In this document: positions 25,177-33,665 of the stretch, in pieces
How the letters are laid out: every line of letters starts with the position of its first letter
Position numbering within the stretch: the stretch's first letter is position 1
From: Aeromicrobium marinum DSM 15272
Lineage (GTDB): Bacteria > Actinomycetota > Actinomycetes > Propionibacteriales > Nocardioidaceae
NCBI RefSeq assembly: GCF_000160775.2
Contig: NZ_CM001024.1
Location: 1,104,113-1,168,112 of the forward strand
Reading direction: 5' to 3'
Length of the DNA stretch: 64,000 nt
Notes under the pieces: generated by a model
Told to the model about the DNA's origin: nothing
The model's database searches: none
What the model saw: only the letters and a program-made list of their open reading frames with translations
Made by a program: the position numbers and the translations under genes

Positions 25177-26457
25177 TCAGCCCGTCGCGACCGACGACAG
25201 GAGGGCGTCGCCCACCATGCCGGCGGCGAGCGTGCCGCCGTCCTGGCCGTCGACCAGCAGGAAGGCCCCGGTGCTGCGCGAGTGGAGGTACTCCTCGGCC
25301 GGGATCGTGGAGGCGAGCCGCAGGGTCACGTGGCCGATGTCGTTGAGGCCCAGGGAGTCCGACGGCACGAGGTCGGCGGTGTCGAGGTCGAGCCGTCCGC
25401 CGACGCTCCTCACCAGGGCCTGCACGGTCCGGGTGCCGTGCTTGAGCAGCACCTTCGTCCCGGCGGTCAGCGGGTGCTCGGCCAGCCACGCGACGGTGCC
25501 GTCGATGTCCTGGGTCAGCCGGGGGACGCTGCGGGACGTGACGACCAGGTCGCCCCGTGCGACATCGACGTCGTCGGTCAGCCGCAGCGTGACCGACTGC
25601 GGCGCGAACGCCTCGGCCAGCTCGCCGTCCGCGGTGTCGATGCCGGCGACGGTGGTCGTGCGCCCGCTGGGCAGCACGGTGACGGGATCGCCGACGCGGA
25701 CCAGACCGGACGCGATCTGCCCGGCGTAGCCCCGGTAGTCACGGAACCGCTCGTCCGCGGCGCTCTGCGGGCGGATGACGACCTGCACCGGGAAGCGCAG
25801 CGGTTCGGACTGCGGGTCGCCGACGGGGGAGAGCTGCTCGAGGTGCTCCAACAGGCACGGACCGTCGTACCACGGGGTGTGCGCCGACCGATCGACCACG
25901 TTGTCGCCCACCAGGGCGGACACCGGGATGGTGGTCACGTCGGTGAGCCCGAGCTCGCCCGCTGCAGCGAGGACCTGCTCCGCGACGGCCGCGTAGGTGG
26001 CCTGGTCGTAGTCGACCAGGTCGATCTTGTTGACCACCACCACGACGTGGGGGACCCGCAGCAGGGACGCCACCGCGAGGTGGCGCCGCGTCTGCTCCTG
26101 GATCCCGTGCCGCACGTCGACGAGCAGCACCACGACGTCGGCGGTGCTGGCGCCCGTCACGGTGTTGCGCGTGTACTGCACGTGGCCCGGGCAGTCGGCC
26201 AGGATGAACGACCGCTCGGCGGTGGCGAAGTACCGGTAGGCGACGTCGATGGTGATGCCCTGCTCACGCTCGGACCGCAGACCGTCGGTCAGCAGGGCGA
26301 GGTCCGCCGTGGCCAGCCCGCGGTCACGGCTGACCCGTTCGACGGCGTCGAACTGGTCGGCGAGGACCGACTTGGAGTCGAAGAGCAGCCGGCCGACCAG
26401 CGTGGACTTGCCGTCGTCGACCGATCCGGCCGTGGCCAGACGCAGCAGTGTCCGCAT
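25177..26457 (-). CDS. cysN: Sulfate adenylyltransferase subunit 1
   Basis: This 426-residue GTPase subunit of ATP sulfurylase has the G1 loop GSVDDGKST (11-19), G3 DCPGHVQYTRN and G4 NKIDLVDY. It drives APS formation by CysD. There is no C-terminal APS kinase (CysC) domain, unlike the CysNC fusion of mycobacteria. The ATG at 26457 shares one base with the cysD stop (TGATG). Confidence 0.95.
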   Translation of the reverse strand: MRTLLRLATAGSVDDGKSTLVGRLLFDSKSVLADQFDAVERVSRDRGLATADLALLTDGLRSEREQGITIDVAYRYFATAERSFILADCPGHVQYTRNTVTGASTADVVVLLVDVRHGIQEQTRRHLAVASLLRVPHVVVVVNKIDLVDYDQATYAAVAEQVLAAAGELGLTDVTTIPVSALVGDNVVDRSAHTPWYDGPCLLEHLEQLSPVGDPQSEPLRFPVQVVIRPQSAADERFRDYRGYAGQIASGLVRVGDPVTVLPSGRTTTVAGIDTADGELAEAFAPQSVTLRLTDDVDVARGDLVVTSRSVPRLTQDIDGTVAWLAEHPLTAGTKVLLKHGTRTVQALVRSVGGRLDLDTADLVPSDSLGLNDIGHVTLRLASTIPAEEYLHSRSTGAFLLVDGQDGGTLAAGMVGDALLSSVATG

Positions 26458-27368
26458 CAGAAGTAGCCTTCCTTCTTGCGATCCTCCATGGCGGCCTCGG
26501 AAGCCCGGTCGTCGGCGCGGGTGGCGCCCCGCTCGGTCAGGCGCGTCGCGGCGACCTCGACGATGACGTCCTCGACGGTGTCGGCGTCGCTCGCCACCGC
26601 GCCGGTGCACGACATGTCGCCCACGGTGCGGTAGCGGACCCGCCGGGTCGTGACGACCTCGCCGTCGCGGGGACGGGAGACGTCGCTGACGGCCACGAGC
26701 ATGCCGTCGCGCTCGAAGACCTCGCGGTCGTGCGCGTAGTACAACGGCGGAAGGTCGATCTTCTCCTGGCCGATGTACTGCCAGACGTCGAGCTCGGTCC
26801 AGTTGCTGAGGGGGAACACGCGCACGTGCTCTCCGGCGCGGTGCCGGCCGTTGTAGAGGTTCCAGAGCTCGGGACGCTGGTTGCGCGGGTCCCACTGACC
26901 GAACTCGTCCCGCAGGCTGAACACCCGCTCCTTGGCCCGGGCCTTCTCCTCGTCCCGCCGTCCGCCGCCGAAGACGGCGTCGAACCTGCCCGCGGTGATG
27001 CCGTCGAGCAGCGGCTGGGTCTGCAGCTGGTTGCGCGTGCCGTCGCTGCGCTCGCGCAGGCGGCCGTCTTCGATGTAGTCCTGGACGCTCGCGACCTCGA
27101 GGCGGAGCCCGAGCCGATCGACGGTGCGGTCGCGGAACTGCAGCACCTCCGGGAAGTTGTGCCCGGTGTCGACGTGCATCACGGCGAACGGCACGGGTGC
27201 CGGCCAGAAGGCCTTCACCGCGAGGTGCAGCATGACGACGGAGTCCTTGCCGCCGGAGAACAGCAGGACGGGCCGCTCGAACTCGGCGACGACTTCACGG
27301 ATGATGTGGATCGACTCGGACTCCAGCCACTGCAGCTGGGTGAGTCGGCGGTTCGGGTTATCGGTCAT
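26457..27368 (-). CDS. cysD: Sulfate adenylyltransferase subunit 2
   Basis: This 303-residue catalytic subunit of ATP sulfurylase has the PP-loop LFSGGKDS (36-43), HVDTGHNFPE, GGGRRDEEKARAKER and the C-terminal EDRKKEGYF end typical of CysD. It adenylylates sulfate to APS together with CysN. The ATG at 27368 lies 17 nt after the cysH stop. Confidence 0.96.
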   Translation of the reverse strand: MTDNPNRRLTQLQWLESESIHIIREVVAEFERPVLLFSGGKDSVVMLHLAVKAFWPAPVPFAVMHVDTGHNFPEVLQFRDRTVDRLGLRLEVASVQDYIEDGRLRERSDGTRNQLQTQPLLDGITAGRFDAVFGGGRRDEEKARAKERVFSLRDEFGQWDPRNQRPELWNLYNGRHRAGEHVRVFPLSNWTELDVWQYIGQEKIDLPPLYYAHDREVFERDGMLVAVSDVSRPRDGEVVTTRRVRYRTVGDMSCTGAVASDADTVEDVIVEVAATRLTERGATRADDRASEAAMEDRKKEGYF

Positions 27369-27385
27369 GGGTCCTGGTTCGTCGA

Positions 27386-28177
27386 TCAGGTGTGCAGGCC
27401 GCACTCGGTCTTGTCCATCCCGGCCCAGCGGCCGGCTCGCGGGTCCTCCCCGGGGGCGACCCGGCGGGTGCAGGGGGCGCAGCCGATCGACGGGTAGCCG
27501 TCGTTGACCAGCGGGTTCACGATGATCTGGTGGTCGCGGGCGTAGTCCAGCACGTCGTCGAAGGTCCACGCTGCCAGCGGGTTGATCTTGACCAGCTGGT
27601 TCTTCGCGTCCCAGCCGACCAGGGGGGTGTCCGCCCGGGTGGGGCCCTCGTCGCGTCGTACGCCGGTGATCCAGGCCTCGTAGGTGCCGAGGGTCGCCGC
27701 GAGCGGCTCGACCTTGCGCATCTGGCAGCACAGGGCGGGGTCGCGGTCGTGCAGCGCGGGCCCGAACTCGGCGTCCTGCTCGGCCACGGTGCGGGTGGCG
27801 CGGACGTCGACGATCGACAGCCGCATGCTGGACTCCACGGCGTCGCGGGTGCCCAACGTCTCGGCGAAGTGGTACCCGGTGTCGAGGAACAGGGTGTCGA
27901 CCCAGGGCAGGTGGTCGGCCACGACGGCCGGCAGGACGGCGTCGGCCATCGAGCAGGCCACCGCGGTGCGGTAGCCGAACTCCTCGGCCACCCACGCGAG
28001 CACCTCGTCGGTGCTGGCCGAGGCCAGCCGCTGCTCCGCGTCGTCGGCCACGGCCCGCAGCTCGGCGGCCGACCGGATGGGTCGCAGGCCGGCCTCGCGG
28101 TCCTCGTGGTGCTGGTCGCGGGCGCGGTCGTGCTCCCGTTGCCGCTCGCGGCGCTCGGCGAGTCCCATCGTGTCCAT
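27386..28177 (-). CDS. cysH: Adenylyl-sulfate reductase (APS-type CysH)
   Basis: This 263-residue reductase makes sulfite. It carries the four cysteines of a [4Fe-4S] cluster, Cys150-Cys151 in ALCCQMRK and Cys233/Cys236 in IGCAPCTRR, plus the catalytic Cys259 in ECGLH. These mark APS rather than PAPS reductases, consistent with the lack of cysC here. LFLDTGYHFAET is also typical. The ATG at 28177 is chosen for GAGGAGG six bases upstream; a TTG at 28222 is less likely. Sulfite reductase is not in the window. Confidence 0.94.
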   Translation of the reverse strand: MDTMGLAERRERQREHDRARDQHHEDREAGLRPIRSAAELRAVADDAEQRLASASTDEVLAWVAEEFGYRTAVACSMADAVLPAVVADHLPWVDTLFLDTGYHFAETLGTRDAVESSMRLSIVDVRATRTVAEQDAEFGPALHDRDPALCCQMRKVEPLAATLGTYEAWITGVRRDEGPTRADTPLVGWDAKNQLVKINPLAAWTFDDVLDYARDHQIIVNPLVNDGYPSIGCAPCTRRVAPGEDPRAGRWAGMDKTECGLHT

Positions 28178-28213
28178 GTCGACCTCCTCGCAGCTCCGGG
28201 ATTCATTCGTGGC

Positions 28214-28241
28214 AACGCCCAAGCGTAGGGCGCGTGTTCCC
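28214..28241 (-). promoter_or_regulatory. Possible SigR/SigH-type promoter for cysH-cysD-cysN-cysG
   Basis: On the minus strand GGGAAC (28236-28241) is followed after 19 nt by GTT (28214-28216), fitting GGAAY-N18-19-GTT. Thiol-stress sigma factors often control sulfur assimilation in actinobacteria. A TACGCT -10-like sequence lies within the same interval. Confidence 0.42.
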
Positions 28242-28272
28242 GCATCCCCGTGGCTGTCCGCATGCTGGCGCG

Positions 28273-28278
28273 TAGGCT
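28273..28278 (+). promoter_or_regulatory. -10 element of a leaderless promoter
   Basis: TAGGCT lies exactly six bases before the ATG of the Sua5-family gene at 28285, with no Shine-Dalgarno sequence between them. Confidence 0.5.
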
Positions 28279-28284
28279 CGTCCC

Positions 28285-28908
28285 ATGGCCAGGTTCATCG
28301 ACATCCATCCCGAGAACCCGCAGGCGCGCAACGTCGAGCAGGCGGTCGAGATCATCCGCTCCGGCGGGCTGATCGCCTACCCGACCGATTCGGGCTACGC
28401 GCTCGGCGCCCAGATCGGTAGTGCCGACGCGTTGACCCGCATCCGCTCGATCCGGGACCTCGACGACAAGCACCACTTCACGCTCGTCTGCCACGACTTC
28501 GCCCAGCTGGGGCACGTGGTGCAGGTCGACAACGCCGTCTTCCGGGCCGTGAAGGCCGCCACACCGGGGCCCTACACGTTCATCCTGCCCGCGACCCGCG
28601 AGGTGCCCAAGCGGCTGCTGCAGGCCAAGAAGCGCACCGTGGGGGTACGGATCCCCGACCACGTCGTGACGCAGGCCCTGGTCACGGCACTGGGGGAGCC
28701 GCTGCTGTCGTCGACGTTGATCCTGCCCGGCGAGACCGACCCGATGACGACCGCGTGGGAGATCGCCGAGGCGCTGGACGGCCGGATCGAGGCGGTCGTC
28801 GACGCCGGCGACGAGGTGGTCGGTCGTCCGACCACGGTGGTCGACCTGTCCGACGGTCATGCGCAGGTGCTGCGCGAGGGCGCCGGCGACGTCGGTCCGT
28901 TCCAGTAG
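28285..28908 (+). CDS. Sua5/YciO/YrdC-family threonylcarbamoyl-AMP synthase-like protein
   Basis: This 207-residue protein is a YrdC-fold enzyme (GGLIAYPTDSGYALGAQIG, RDLDDKHHFTLVC, YTFILPATREVPKRL, VGVRIPDHV). It most resembles the YciO branch, whose role in the tRNA t6A pathway is less certain than that of TsaC/Sua5. It begins right after a -10 TAGGCT, so a leaderless mRNA is likely. Its stop overlaps the rhomboid GTG by one base. Confidence 0.85.
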   Translation: MARFIDIHPENPQARNVEQAVEIIRSGGLIAYPTDSGYALGAQIGSADALTRIRSIRDLDDKHHFTLVCHDFAQLGHVVQVDNAVFRAVKAATPGPYTFILPATREVPKRLLQAKKRTVGVRIPDHVVTQALVTALGEPLLSSTLILPGETDPMTTAWEIAEALDGRIEAVVDAGDEVVGRPTTVVDLSDGHAQVLREGAGDVGPFQ

Positions 28909-29498
28909 TGGCCGCGCCGGACGGCCGACGTACCGTCGCGCTGGACGCCCTGGCGGTGATCGCGGCGTTCGTCGCGGTCCTCTACGTGATCGAGCTGGTC
29001 GACACGCTGCTCGGCGGCTCGCTGGACGACTTCGGGGTGAGGCCACGCAGCGACGAGGGGCTGCTCGGGATCGTGTTCGCACCGGTCCTGCACGTCGGCT
29101 GGGGGCACCTGGTGGCCAACACGCTGCCGTTGGTCGTGCTCGGATTCCTCCTGCTGCTGTCGGGCCTGCGCACGTGGGTCGCCGTGACGGCGGTCGTGTG
29201 GCTCGTGGGCGGACTGGGCACGTGGGTGGTCGGCGGCTCGAACACGATCCACCTGGGTGCCTCCGTCCTCGTGTTCGGCTGGCTCGTTCACCTGGTCGTC
29301 CGGGGGGTCTTCACCCGGAGCGTGGGCCAGATCCTCATCGGTGTCGGCGTCCTGCTCGTCTACGGCGGGGTGCTGTGGGGAGCGTTGCCCGGGACGCCGG
29401 GCGTCTCCTGGGAGGGTCACCTGTTCGGGGGAGTCGGCGGGGCGCTGGCCGCCTGGCTGCTCGCCCCTCGGTCAGATCCTGCGGTGGTCGACCCGTGA
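28908..29498 (+). CDS. Rhomboid-family intramembrane serine protease
   Basis: This 196-residue membrane protein has six hydrophobic segments. Catalytic landmarks are HVGWGHLVANTLPL (His and Asn of helix 2), the nucleophile serine in HLGASVLVFG and the histidine in WEGHLFGG. The serine motif reads GAS-V rather than GxSG-G, but the Ser/His pair is intact, so activity is likely. The GTG start shares a base with the Sua5 stop. The 3' end overlaps the converging DNA glycosylase by 27 nt. Confidence 0.85.
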   Translation: MAAPDGRRTVALDALAVIAAFVAVLYVIELVDTLLGGSLDDFGVRPRSDEGLLGIVFAPVLHVGWGHLVANTLPLVVLGFLLLLSGLRTWVAVTAVVWLVGGLGTWVVGGSNTIHLGASVLVFGWLVHLVVRGVFTRSVGQILIGVGVLLVYGGVLWGALPGTPGVSWEGHLFGGVGGALAAWLLAPRSDPAVVDP

Positions 29499-30395
29499 CA
29501 TGCGGGGCCCTCGACGGGGCGCGGTGGCCAGCGGGCTGAGCTCGAGCAGACGGACGACCCGCCAGCGGTGGGGCCGCCACGGCTCGAGGAACTCCTCGAC
29601 CCGGTCCTCGGGCAGGGGCGAGCCGGTGAGGGGGACCCCCACGACCTTCGGCAGGTGGTAGTCGCCGATCGACACGGCATCGGCATCTCCGAGAGCCCGG
29701 GCTCCGACCTCGGCGGCGGTCCACACGCCGACGCCGGGCAGGCTGCGCAGGCCGCGGTACAGCACCGAGGGGTCCGGGTCGCGACCGAGCCGTTCGAGGG
29801 AGTTCGCGACCTGGAGGCAGCCCATCGCGGTGCGCGCCCGGCGCGGGTCGATCCCGGCCAGGTGCCAGTCCCACGACGCGATCGCCTGCCACCCCTCGGT
29901 GGTCGGGACCACCCGCATCCCGGCCGGAGCGGGCCCGGGCGCGGGCGTGCCGTACTGGAGGAGGAGGCGTCGCCACCCGGCGAAGGCATCGAGACCGACG
30001 ACCTTCTGCTCGATGATCGCCGGGACGAGCGCCTCGACGACCCGGCCCGTGCGGGGCGGGCGCAGCCCGGGGAAGCGCCGGAACGCGTCGACCAGCAACG
30101 GGTGGCGCGGGACGAAGCCGTCCGGGTCGTCGCGGGCTCCCAGCAGGTCGGGGATGCCGGTGACGAGCTCCGCGGCACCCGGCCCCCACGCCGAGCAACT
30201 GATCCGGTCCGGCCCGACCTGTCGGAGCGCGTAGGTCACCGGACCGGACTCCATCCGCGAGGTCCGCCACGTCGTGCCGTCGGGCAGGACCCGCATCGTC
30301 GGATCGGCCGAACCGCGACGCAGGAGGGCCAGGCTCCGGCGCAGGTCGGCACGGAATCCCAGGTCGACGACTGCCTCGACCGCCTCGTCGGGCAC
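29472..30395 (-). CDS. DNA-3-methyladenine glycosylase, AlkA/HhH-GPD type
   Basis: This 307-residue enzyme removes alkylated bases from DNA. It has a helix-hairpin-helix (about 214-236; LRSLPGVGVWTAAEVGARAL) and the catalytic Asp245 in SIGDYHLPKVVG. The N-terminal beta domain is shortened or divergent. It starts 4 nt downstream of the DUF1992 gene and is probably co-transcribed with it. No LexA box is visible upstream. Confidence 0.88.
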   Translation of the reverse strand: MPDEAVEAVVDLGFRADLRRSLALLRRGSADPTMRVLPDGTTWRTSRMESGPVTYALRQVGPDRISCSAWGPGAAELVTGIPDLLGARDDPDGFVPRHPLLVDAFRRFPGLRPPRTGRVVEALVPAIIEQKVVGLDAFAGWRRLLLQYGTPAPGPAPAGMRVVPTTEGWQAIASWDWHLAGIDPRRARTAMGCLQVANSLERLGRDPDPSVLYRGLRSLPGVGVWTAAEVGARALGDADAVSIGDYHLPKVVGVPLTGSPLPEDRVEEFLEPWRPHRWRVVRLLELSPLATAPRRGPRMSRVDHRRI

Positions 30396-30399
30396 CCCG

Positions 30400-30951
30400 C
30401 TACCCGCGTCGCCGGCGACGCAGGAACCTGCGTCCCACCGGGCGGTCGGTCGTGGTGGGCGCCGTGGCGACGGCCGCGCGCCGGCGCTCCCGCCAGGCGG
30501 ACACCTCGGCCTCGACGTCGCGCAGGGGAGTGATGACCGGTGGGCCGCCCGTCAGCTGGCGGCGTGCCTCGACGATGCGCGCGTTGAACTCCTCGACGAG
30601 GCTCCGGACCGACTCCTCGCGGGTCTGACGGTCGAGCAGGTCGTCGAGGACTGCGTCGTCCTTGCGCAGCTGCAACGCCGGAGGCAGCACTCCGGTGATG
30701 CGTTCGCGTTCGATCAGCTGCTTGACCCACCAGTCGGGGTCGTGCGTCGTGGTCAGGTTCGGCAGCGGCTTGCCCGCGAGGGGCAGGTCGTCGAACTCGC
30801 CGCGCTCGATCGCCGCACGGATCTGCAGATCCACCCACAACGCGGTGTCCTCGACCCGTCGCCCGCGTGCAGGATCCTGCTCCGCCTCCTCGTCAGCCAG
30901 GCTGTCGGGGTCGGAGCGGTAGTGGGCGGCGCGGCGCCGGTGGTCGTCCAT
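30400..30951 (-). CDS. DUF1992 (DnaJ-C28-like) domain protein
   Basis: This 183-residue protein has the DUF1992 domain (about 36-110) with ERGEFDDLPLAGKPLPNL and DPDWWVKQLIERE, followed by a helical region and a very basic end (RFLRRRRRG). The function of the family is unknown. The ATG at 30951 has GGGAGGAC upstream and lies behind a TAACCT -10-like sequence. Confidence 0.85.
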   Translation of the reverse strand: MDDHRRRAAHYRSDPDSLADEEAEQDPARGRRVEDTALWVDLQIRAAIERGEFDDLPLAGKPLPNLTTTHDPDWWVKQLIERERITGVLPPALQLRKDDAVLDDLLDRQTREESVRSLVEEFNARIVEARRQLTGGPPVITPLRDVEAEVSAWRERRRAAVATAPTTTDRPVGRRFLRRRRRG

Positions 30952-31059
30952 GATGTCCTCCCGACCAGGTTACCGGGGGAGTCACGCGGGGCTCCCCGGC
31001 GAGACCGGGCTCACACGGACGGAGGCCCTGATCGGCCTCGGGGCGTGGCCGTGCTCGGC

Positions 31060-31099
31060 TAGCATCTCGGCCATGTCCAGCCGATCCGCCCACGGCTGA
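31060..31099 (+). promoter_or_regulatory. Leaderless promoter and 8-codon upstream ORF
   Basis: TAGCAT (31060-31065) is seven bases before ATG 31073, which opens an 8-residue reading frame (MSSRSAHG) ending at 31099. The GT2 start follows six bases later in the same frame. The small ORF may tune translation of the glycosyltransferase. Confidence 0.4.
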
Positions 31100-31105
31100 C
31101 CCCTG

Positions 31106-33013
31106 ATGTACGACCCGTGGGGAGCCCTGACCCCGGCCGTGCTGGTGGTGCTCGTGTGGTTGGTGGTCGCCATGGGACTCGTGGTGCTCGGCCCGGAGCC
31201 CCGGGCGCGGCTGAGGCCGGCGGTGCGCCTCGCGATCGCTGTCGGCGGTACGGCCGGGGTGGTCGCGGTGCCGGTCGCGTGGTGGACCGACGACCCTCGG
31301 CACGGTGTCCTGGTCGGTGCGGTCGTCGCGTGGTCCTTCCTTCCCTGGGGCTGGGTGCGGCGCGACTGGACCCTTGCCGGGACGGTGGCGTGGGTGCTGA
31401 GTGTCGACGCCACGGTCCTGTACCTCGCCGCGGTGCTCCGGTGGACCCTGACCGCGGACCTGGGGCCGTGGACGACAGCGGCGAGCCTGGCCCTCTGGTG
31501 CGTCGAGGTCTTCGTGGCGCTGATCGGCCTGGCCTGCGCCTGGGAGCTGGTGGACGTCACAGCCCGGCACCGGTGGCGGCCCACCCGCGACCCCCGCCAG
31601 CTCCGCCGGGACGGCCGTCCCGTCCGCCCCTTCGTCAGCATCCACGTGCCCACGCACCAGGAGCCGCCGGAGATGGTGATCGAGACGCTGCAGCGGCTGG
31701 TCGACCTGGACTACGACGACTACGAGGTCCTGCTGGTCGACAACAACACCACCGACCCCGCCCTGTGGCGCCCCGTGCAGTCCTGGTGCGACCGGCAGGA
31801 CCGGGTGACGTTCGTGCACCTCGAGAACTGGCCGGGCTACAAGAGCGGTGCTCTCAACCACGCCCTGACCCGTACGGACGACCGTGCAGAGGTCATCGGT
31901 GTCGTCGACGCCGACTATCTCGTCGACCCCGACTTCCTGACCGACTGCGCCCCGTGGTTCGGCTTCTCCGACGTCAGCTTCGTGCAGACCCCGCAGGACT
32001 ACCGGGGGAGCGGGGCGTCGTCGTACTTCCGCCGGCTCCACCACTCGTACGCGTACTTCTTCTCCGTCTCACAGCGGTCACGCAACGAGCGCAACGGAGC
32101 GATCTTCGGCGGCACCATGGGACTGGTACGGCGCAGTGAGCTCGAGGCGGCGGGCGGCTGGGACGAGTGGTGCATCACCGAGGACGCCGAGCTCTCCCTG
32201 CGCCTGCTCCGACGGGGCGGCAGGGGAGTCCACCTCGATCGCGCCTACGGACAGGGGGTCATGCCGCTGACCTTCGAGTCGCTCAAGCGCCAGCGCTACC
32301 GCTGGTGCTTCGGCGGCGTGCAGATCCTGCGGATGCACGGACGGTCGCTGCTCCCCGGCCCGAGGAGCGCGACCAACCGGCTGACCCCGGCCCAACGGTG
32401 GGCCTACGTGAGCGGGGGACTGCAGTGGCTCGGTGACCTCGCGGCCCTCGCGTTCCTCGGCTTCCTCAGCATCGCGGCCGTCGACCTCGCGACCGGCGGG
32501 GACCTGCTGGTCCGCCGGCTGTCCGGGGTGCTGCTGGCGGCCGTCGTCGCCGTCGTCGCGATCGGTTCCCTGCGCGCGATCGCCTCGGTGCGCCGGGTGG
32601 GCAGGACGAGCTGGCGGGACTCCGTCGGAGTCTTCGGGTTGTGGTTGGCCCTCGGCATCACCGTGGCCCGGGCCTCGGCCAGGGCGGCCGTGGCCCGGGA
32701 AGGGGTCTTCCTCAGGACCCCGAAGGTCCGCGCCGGCACCTTCGGGGTCGCTCGCGCCCTCCGCCACAACACGCTGGAGTGCATCGTCGCCGGGTGGTGC
32801 GTGGTCATGGCCGCCCTCGCCTCGACCCACGCCAGCGGGGGAGCCGCTCTCGTCGCCGGACTCCTGCTGCTGCAGGGGGCGGGCCATGCGGCAGCACCGT
32901 TCAACAGCATCGCCGCGCAACGCTCCCACCTGCCGCCCTCGGTCGCGCCACGCCACCGCTCGATCGCTCGGCGGCGTAGGCTCGTTCCCGTCGTCCGAGG
33001 GGAGAGACCGTGA
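31106..33013 (+). CDS. Membrane glycosyltransferase family 2 (cellulose synthase-like)
   Basis: This 635-residue protein has about four N-terminal membrane helices, a GT2 catalytic domain (about 165-410) and four or more C-terminal helices. Catalytic motifs of processive GT2 enzymes are intact: VVDADY with Asp268/Asp270, TED at 358-360, and QRYRW at 396-400. It should polymerise a sugar nucleotide and extrude the glycan. No PilZ domain is present, so cyclic-di-GMP control is not evident. It overlaps the isochorismatase-like gene by 4 nt. Confidence 0.88.
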   Translation: MYDPWGALTPAVLVVLVWLVVAMGLVVLGPEPRARLRPAVRLAIAVGGTAGVVAVPVAWWTDDPRHGVLVGAVVAWSFLPWGWVRRDWTLAGTVAWVLSVDATVLYLAAVLRWTLTADLGPWTTAASLALWCVEVFVALIGLACAWELVDVTARHRWRPTRDPRQLRRDGRPVRPFVSIHVPTHQEPPEMVIETLQRLVDLDYDDYEVLLVDNNTTDPALWRPVQSWCDRQDRVTFVHLENWPGYKSGALNHALTRTDDRAEVIGVVDADYLVDPDFLTDCAPWFGFSDVSFVQTPQDYRGSGASSYFRRLHHSYAYFFSVSQRSRNERNGAIFGGTMGLVRRSELEAAGGWDEWCITEDAELSLRLLRRGGRGVHLDRAYGQGVMPLTFESLKRQRYRWCFGGVQILRMHGRSLLPGPRSATNRLTPAQRWAYVSGGLQWLGDLAALAFLGFLSIAAVDLATGGDLLVRRLSGVLLAAVVAVVAIGSLRAIASVRRVGRTSWRDSVGVFGLWLALGITVARASARAAVAREGVFLRTPKVRAGTFGVARALRHNTLECIVAGWCVVMAALASTHASGGAALVAGLLLLQGAGHAAAPFNSIAAQRSHLPPSVAPRHRSIARRRRLVPVVRGERP

Positions 33014-33588
33014 GCGCGTTGCCGGGTCGTCATGCTGTCGCGCTGGTCGTGGTGGACGTGCAGAACGGTGTGGTCGAACAGGCGTTCGAGCGGGACCGGG
33101 TCGTCGGGACCATCGCCGACCTCGTGGCCGGCGCGCGGGCGGCAGACGTGCCCGTGGTGTGGGTCCAGCACGCCGACGACGAGCTCGTCCGGGGGAGTCC
33201 GGCGTGGGAGTGGGTTCCCGAGCTGCGGCCGCGCGCGTCCGAGCCGGCGGTGCACAAGCAGTTCGGTGACGCCTTCGAGGCCACCGACCTGGAGCAGGTG
33301 CTCGCTGCCGCCGAGGTCGGATCGCTCGTCGTCGCCGGGGCGCAGACCGATGCCTGCGTCCGGTCGACGATCCACGGCGCCTTCACCCGCGGATACGACG
33401 TGACCCTCGTCGGCGACGCGCACACGACGGAGGACTTCACCGACTGGGGCGCGCCGCCGCCGGCCGACGTGATCGCCCACACCAACCTGTACTGGCACCA
33501 CCAGGAGGCGCCGGGGCGGACGGCGGCGGTGGTGGCGGCAGGGGACGTGGTCTGGTCGGACCCCTGCCGTCGGATCTCCGCAAGTTGA
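33010..33588 (+). CDS. Isochorismatase-family cysteine hydrolase
   Basis: This 192-residue enzyme has the triad Asp16 (VVVDVQNGVV), Lys83 (VHKQFGDAF) and Cys117 (AGAQTDACVRST), as in nicotinamidase and related hydrolases. The substrate is unknown; true isochorismatases have other flanking residues. The GTG overlaps the GT2 stop as GTGA. An AT-rich palindrome begins right at its stop codon. Confidence 0.87.
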   Translation: MSALPGRHAVALVVVDVQNGVVEQAFERDRVVGTIADLVAGARAADVPVVWVQHADDELVRGSPAWEWVPELRPRASEPAVHKQFGDAFEATDLEQVLAAAEVGSLVVAGAQTDACVRSTIHGAFTRGYDVTLVGDAHTTEDFTDWGAPPPADVIAHTNLYWHHQEAPGRTAAVVAAGDVVWSDPCRRISAS

Positions 33589-33603
33589 CATAATGTGCAT
33601 TAT
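33585..33603. promoter_or_regulatory. AT-rich palindrome, probable operator
   Basis: The site TTGACATAATGTGCATTAT contains ACATAATGT (perfect 4-1-4 palindrome) and arms ATAATG/CATTAT around TG. It is the most AT-rich spot in the window and lies 63 bp before the iron permease homologue. MarR or TetR-type regulators bind such sites. Confidence 0.45.
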
Positions 33604-33653
33604 CGGGGATCTTTCACCGAAGGCGGGAAGAGGTCCTGCACCGCACCGCGGGC

Positions 33654-33659
33654 TACGTT
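33654..33659 (+). promoter_or_regulatory. -10 element of a leaderless promoter
   Basis: TACGTT lies exactly six bases before the ATG at 33666; no Shine-Dalgarno sequence is present. Confidence 0.5.
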
Positions 33660-33665
33660 GCACCC

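Noticed and set aside
28178-28284. Poly-cysteine leader peptide before cysH, as known in mycobacteria
   Set aside because: I read the region on the minus strand and found no short ORF with consecutive Cys codons.
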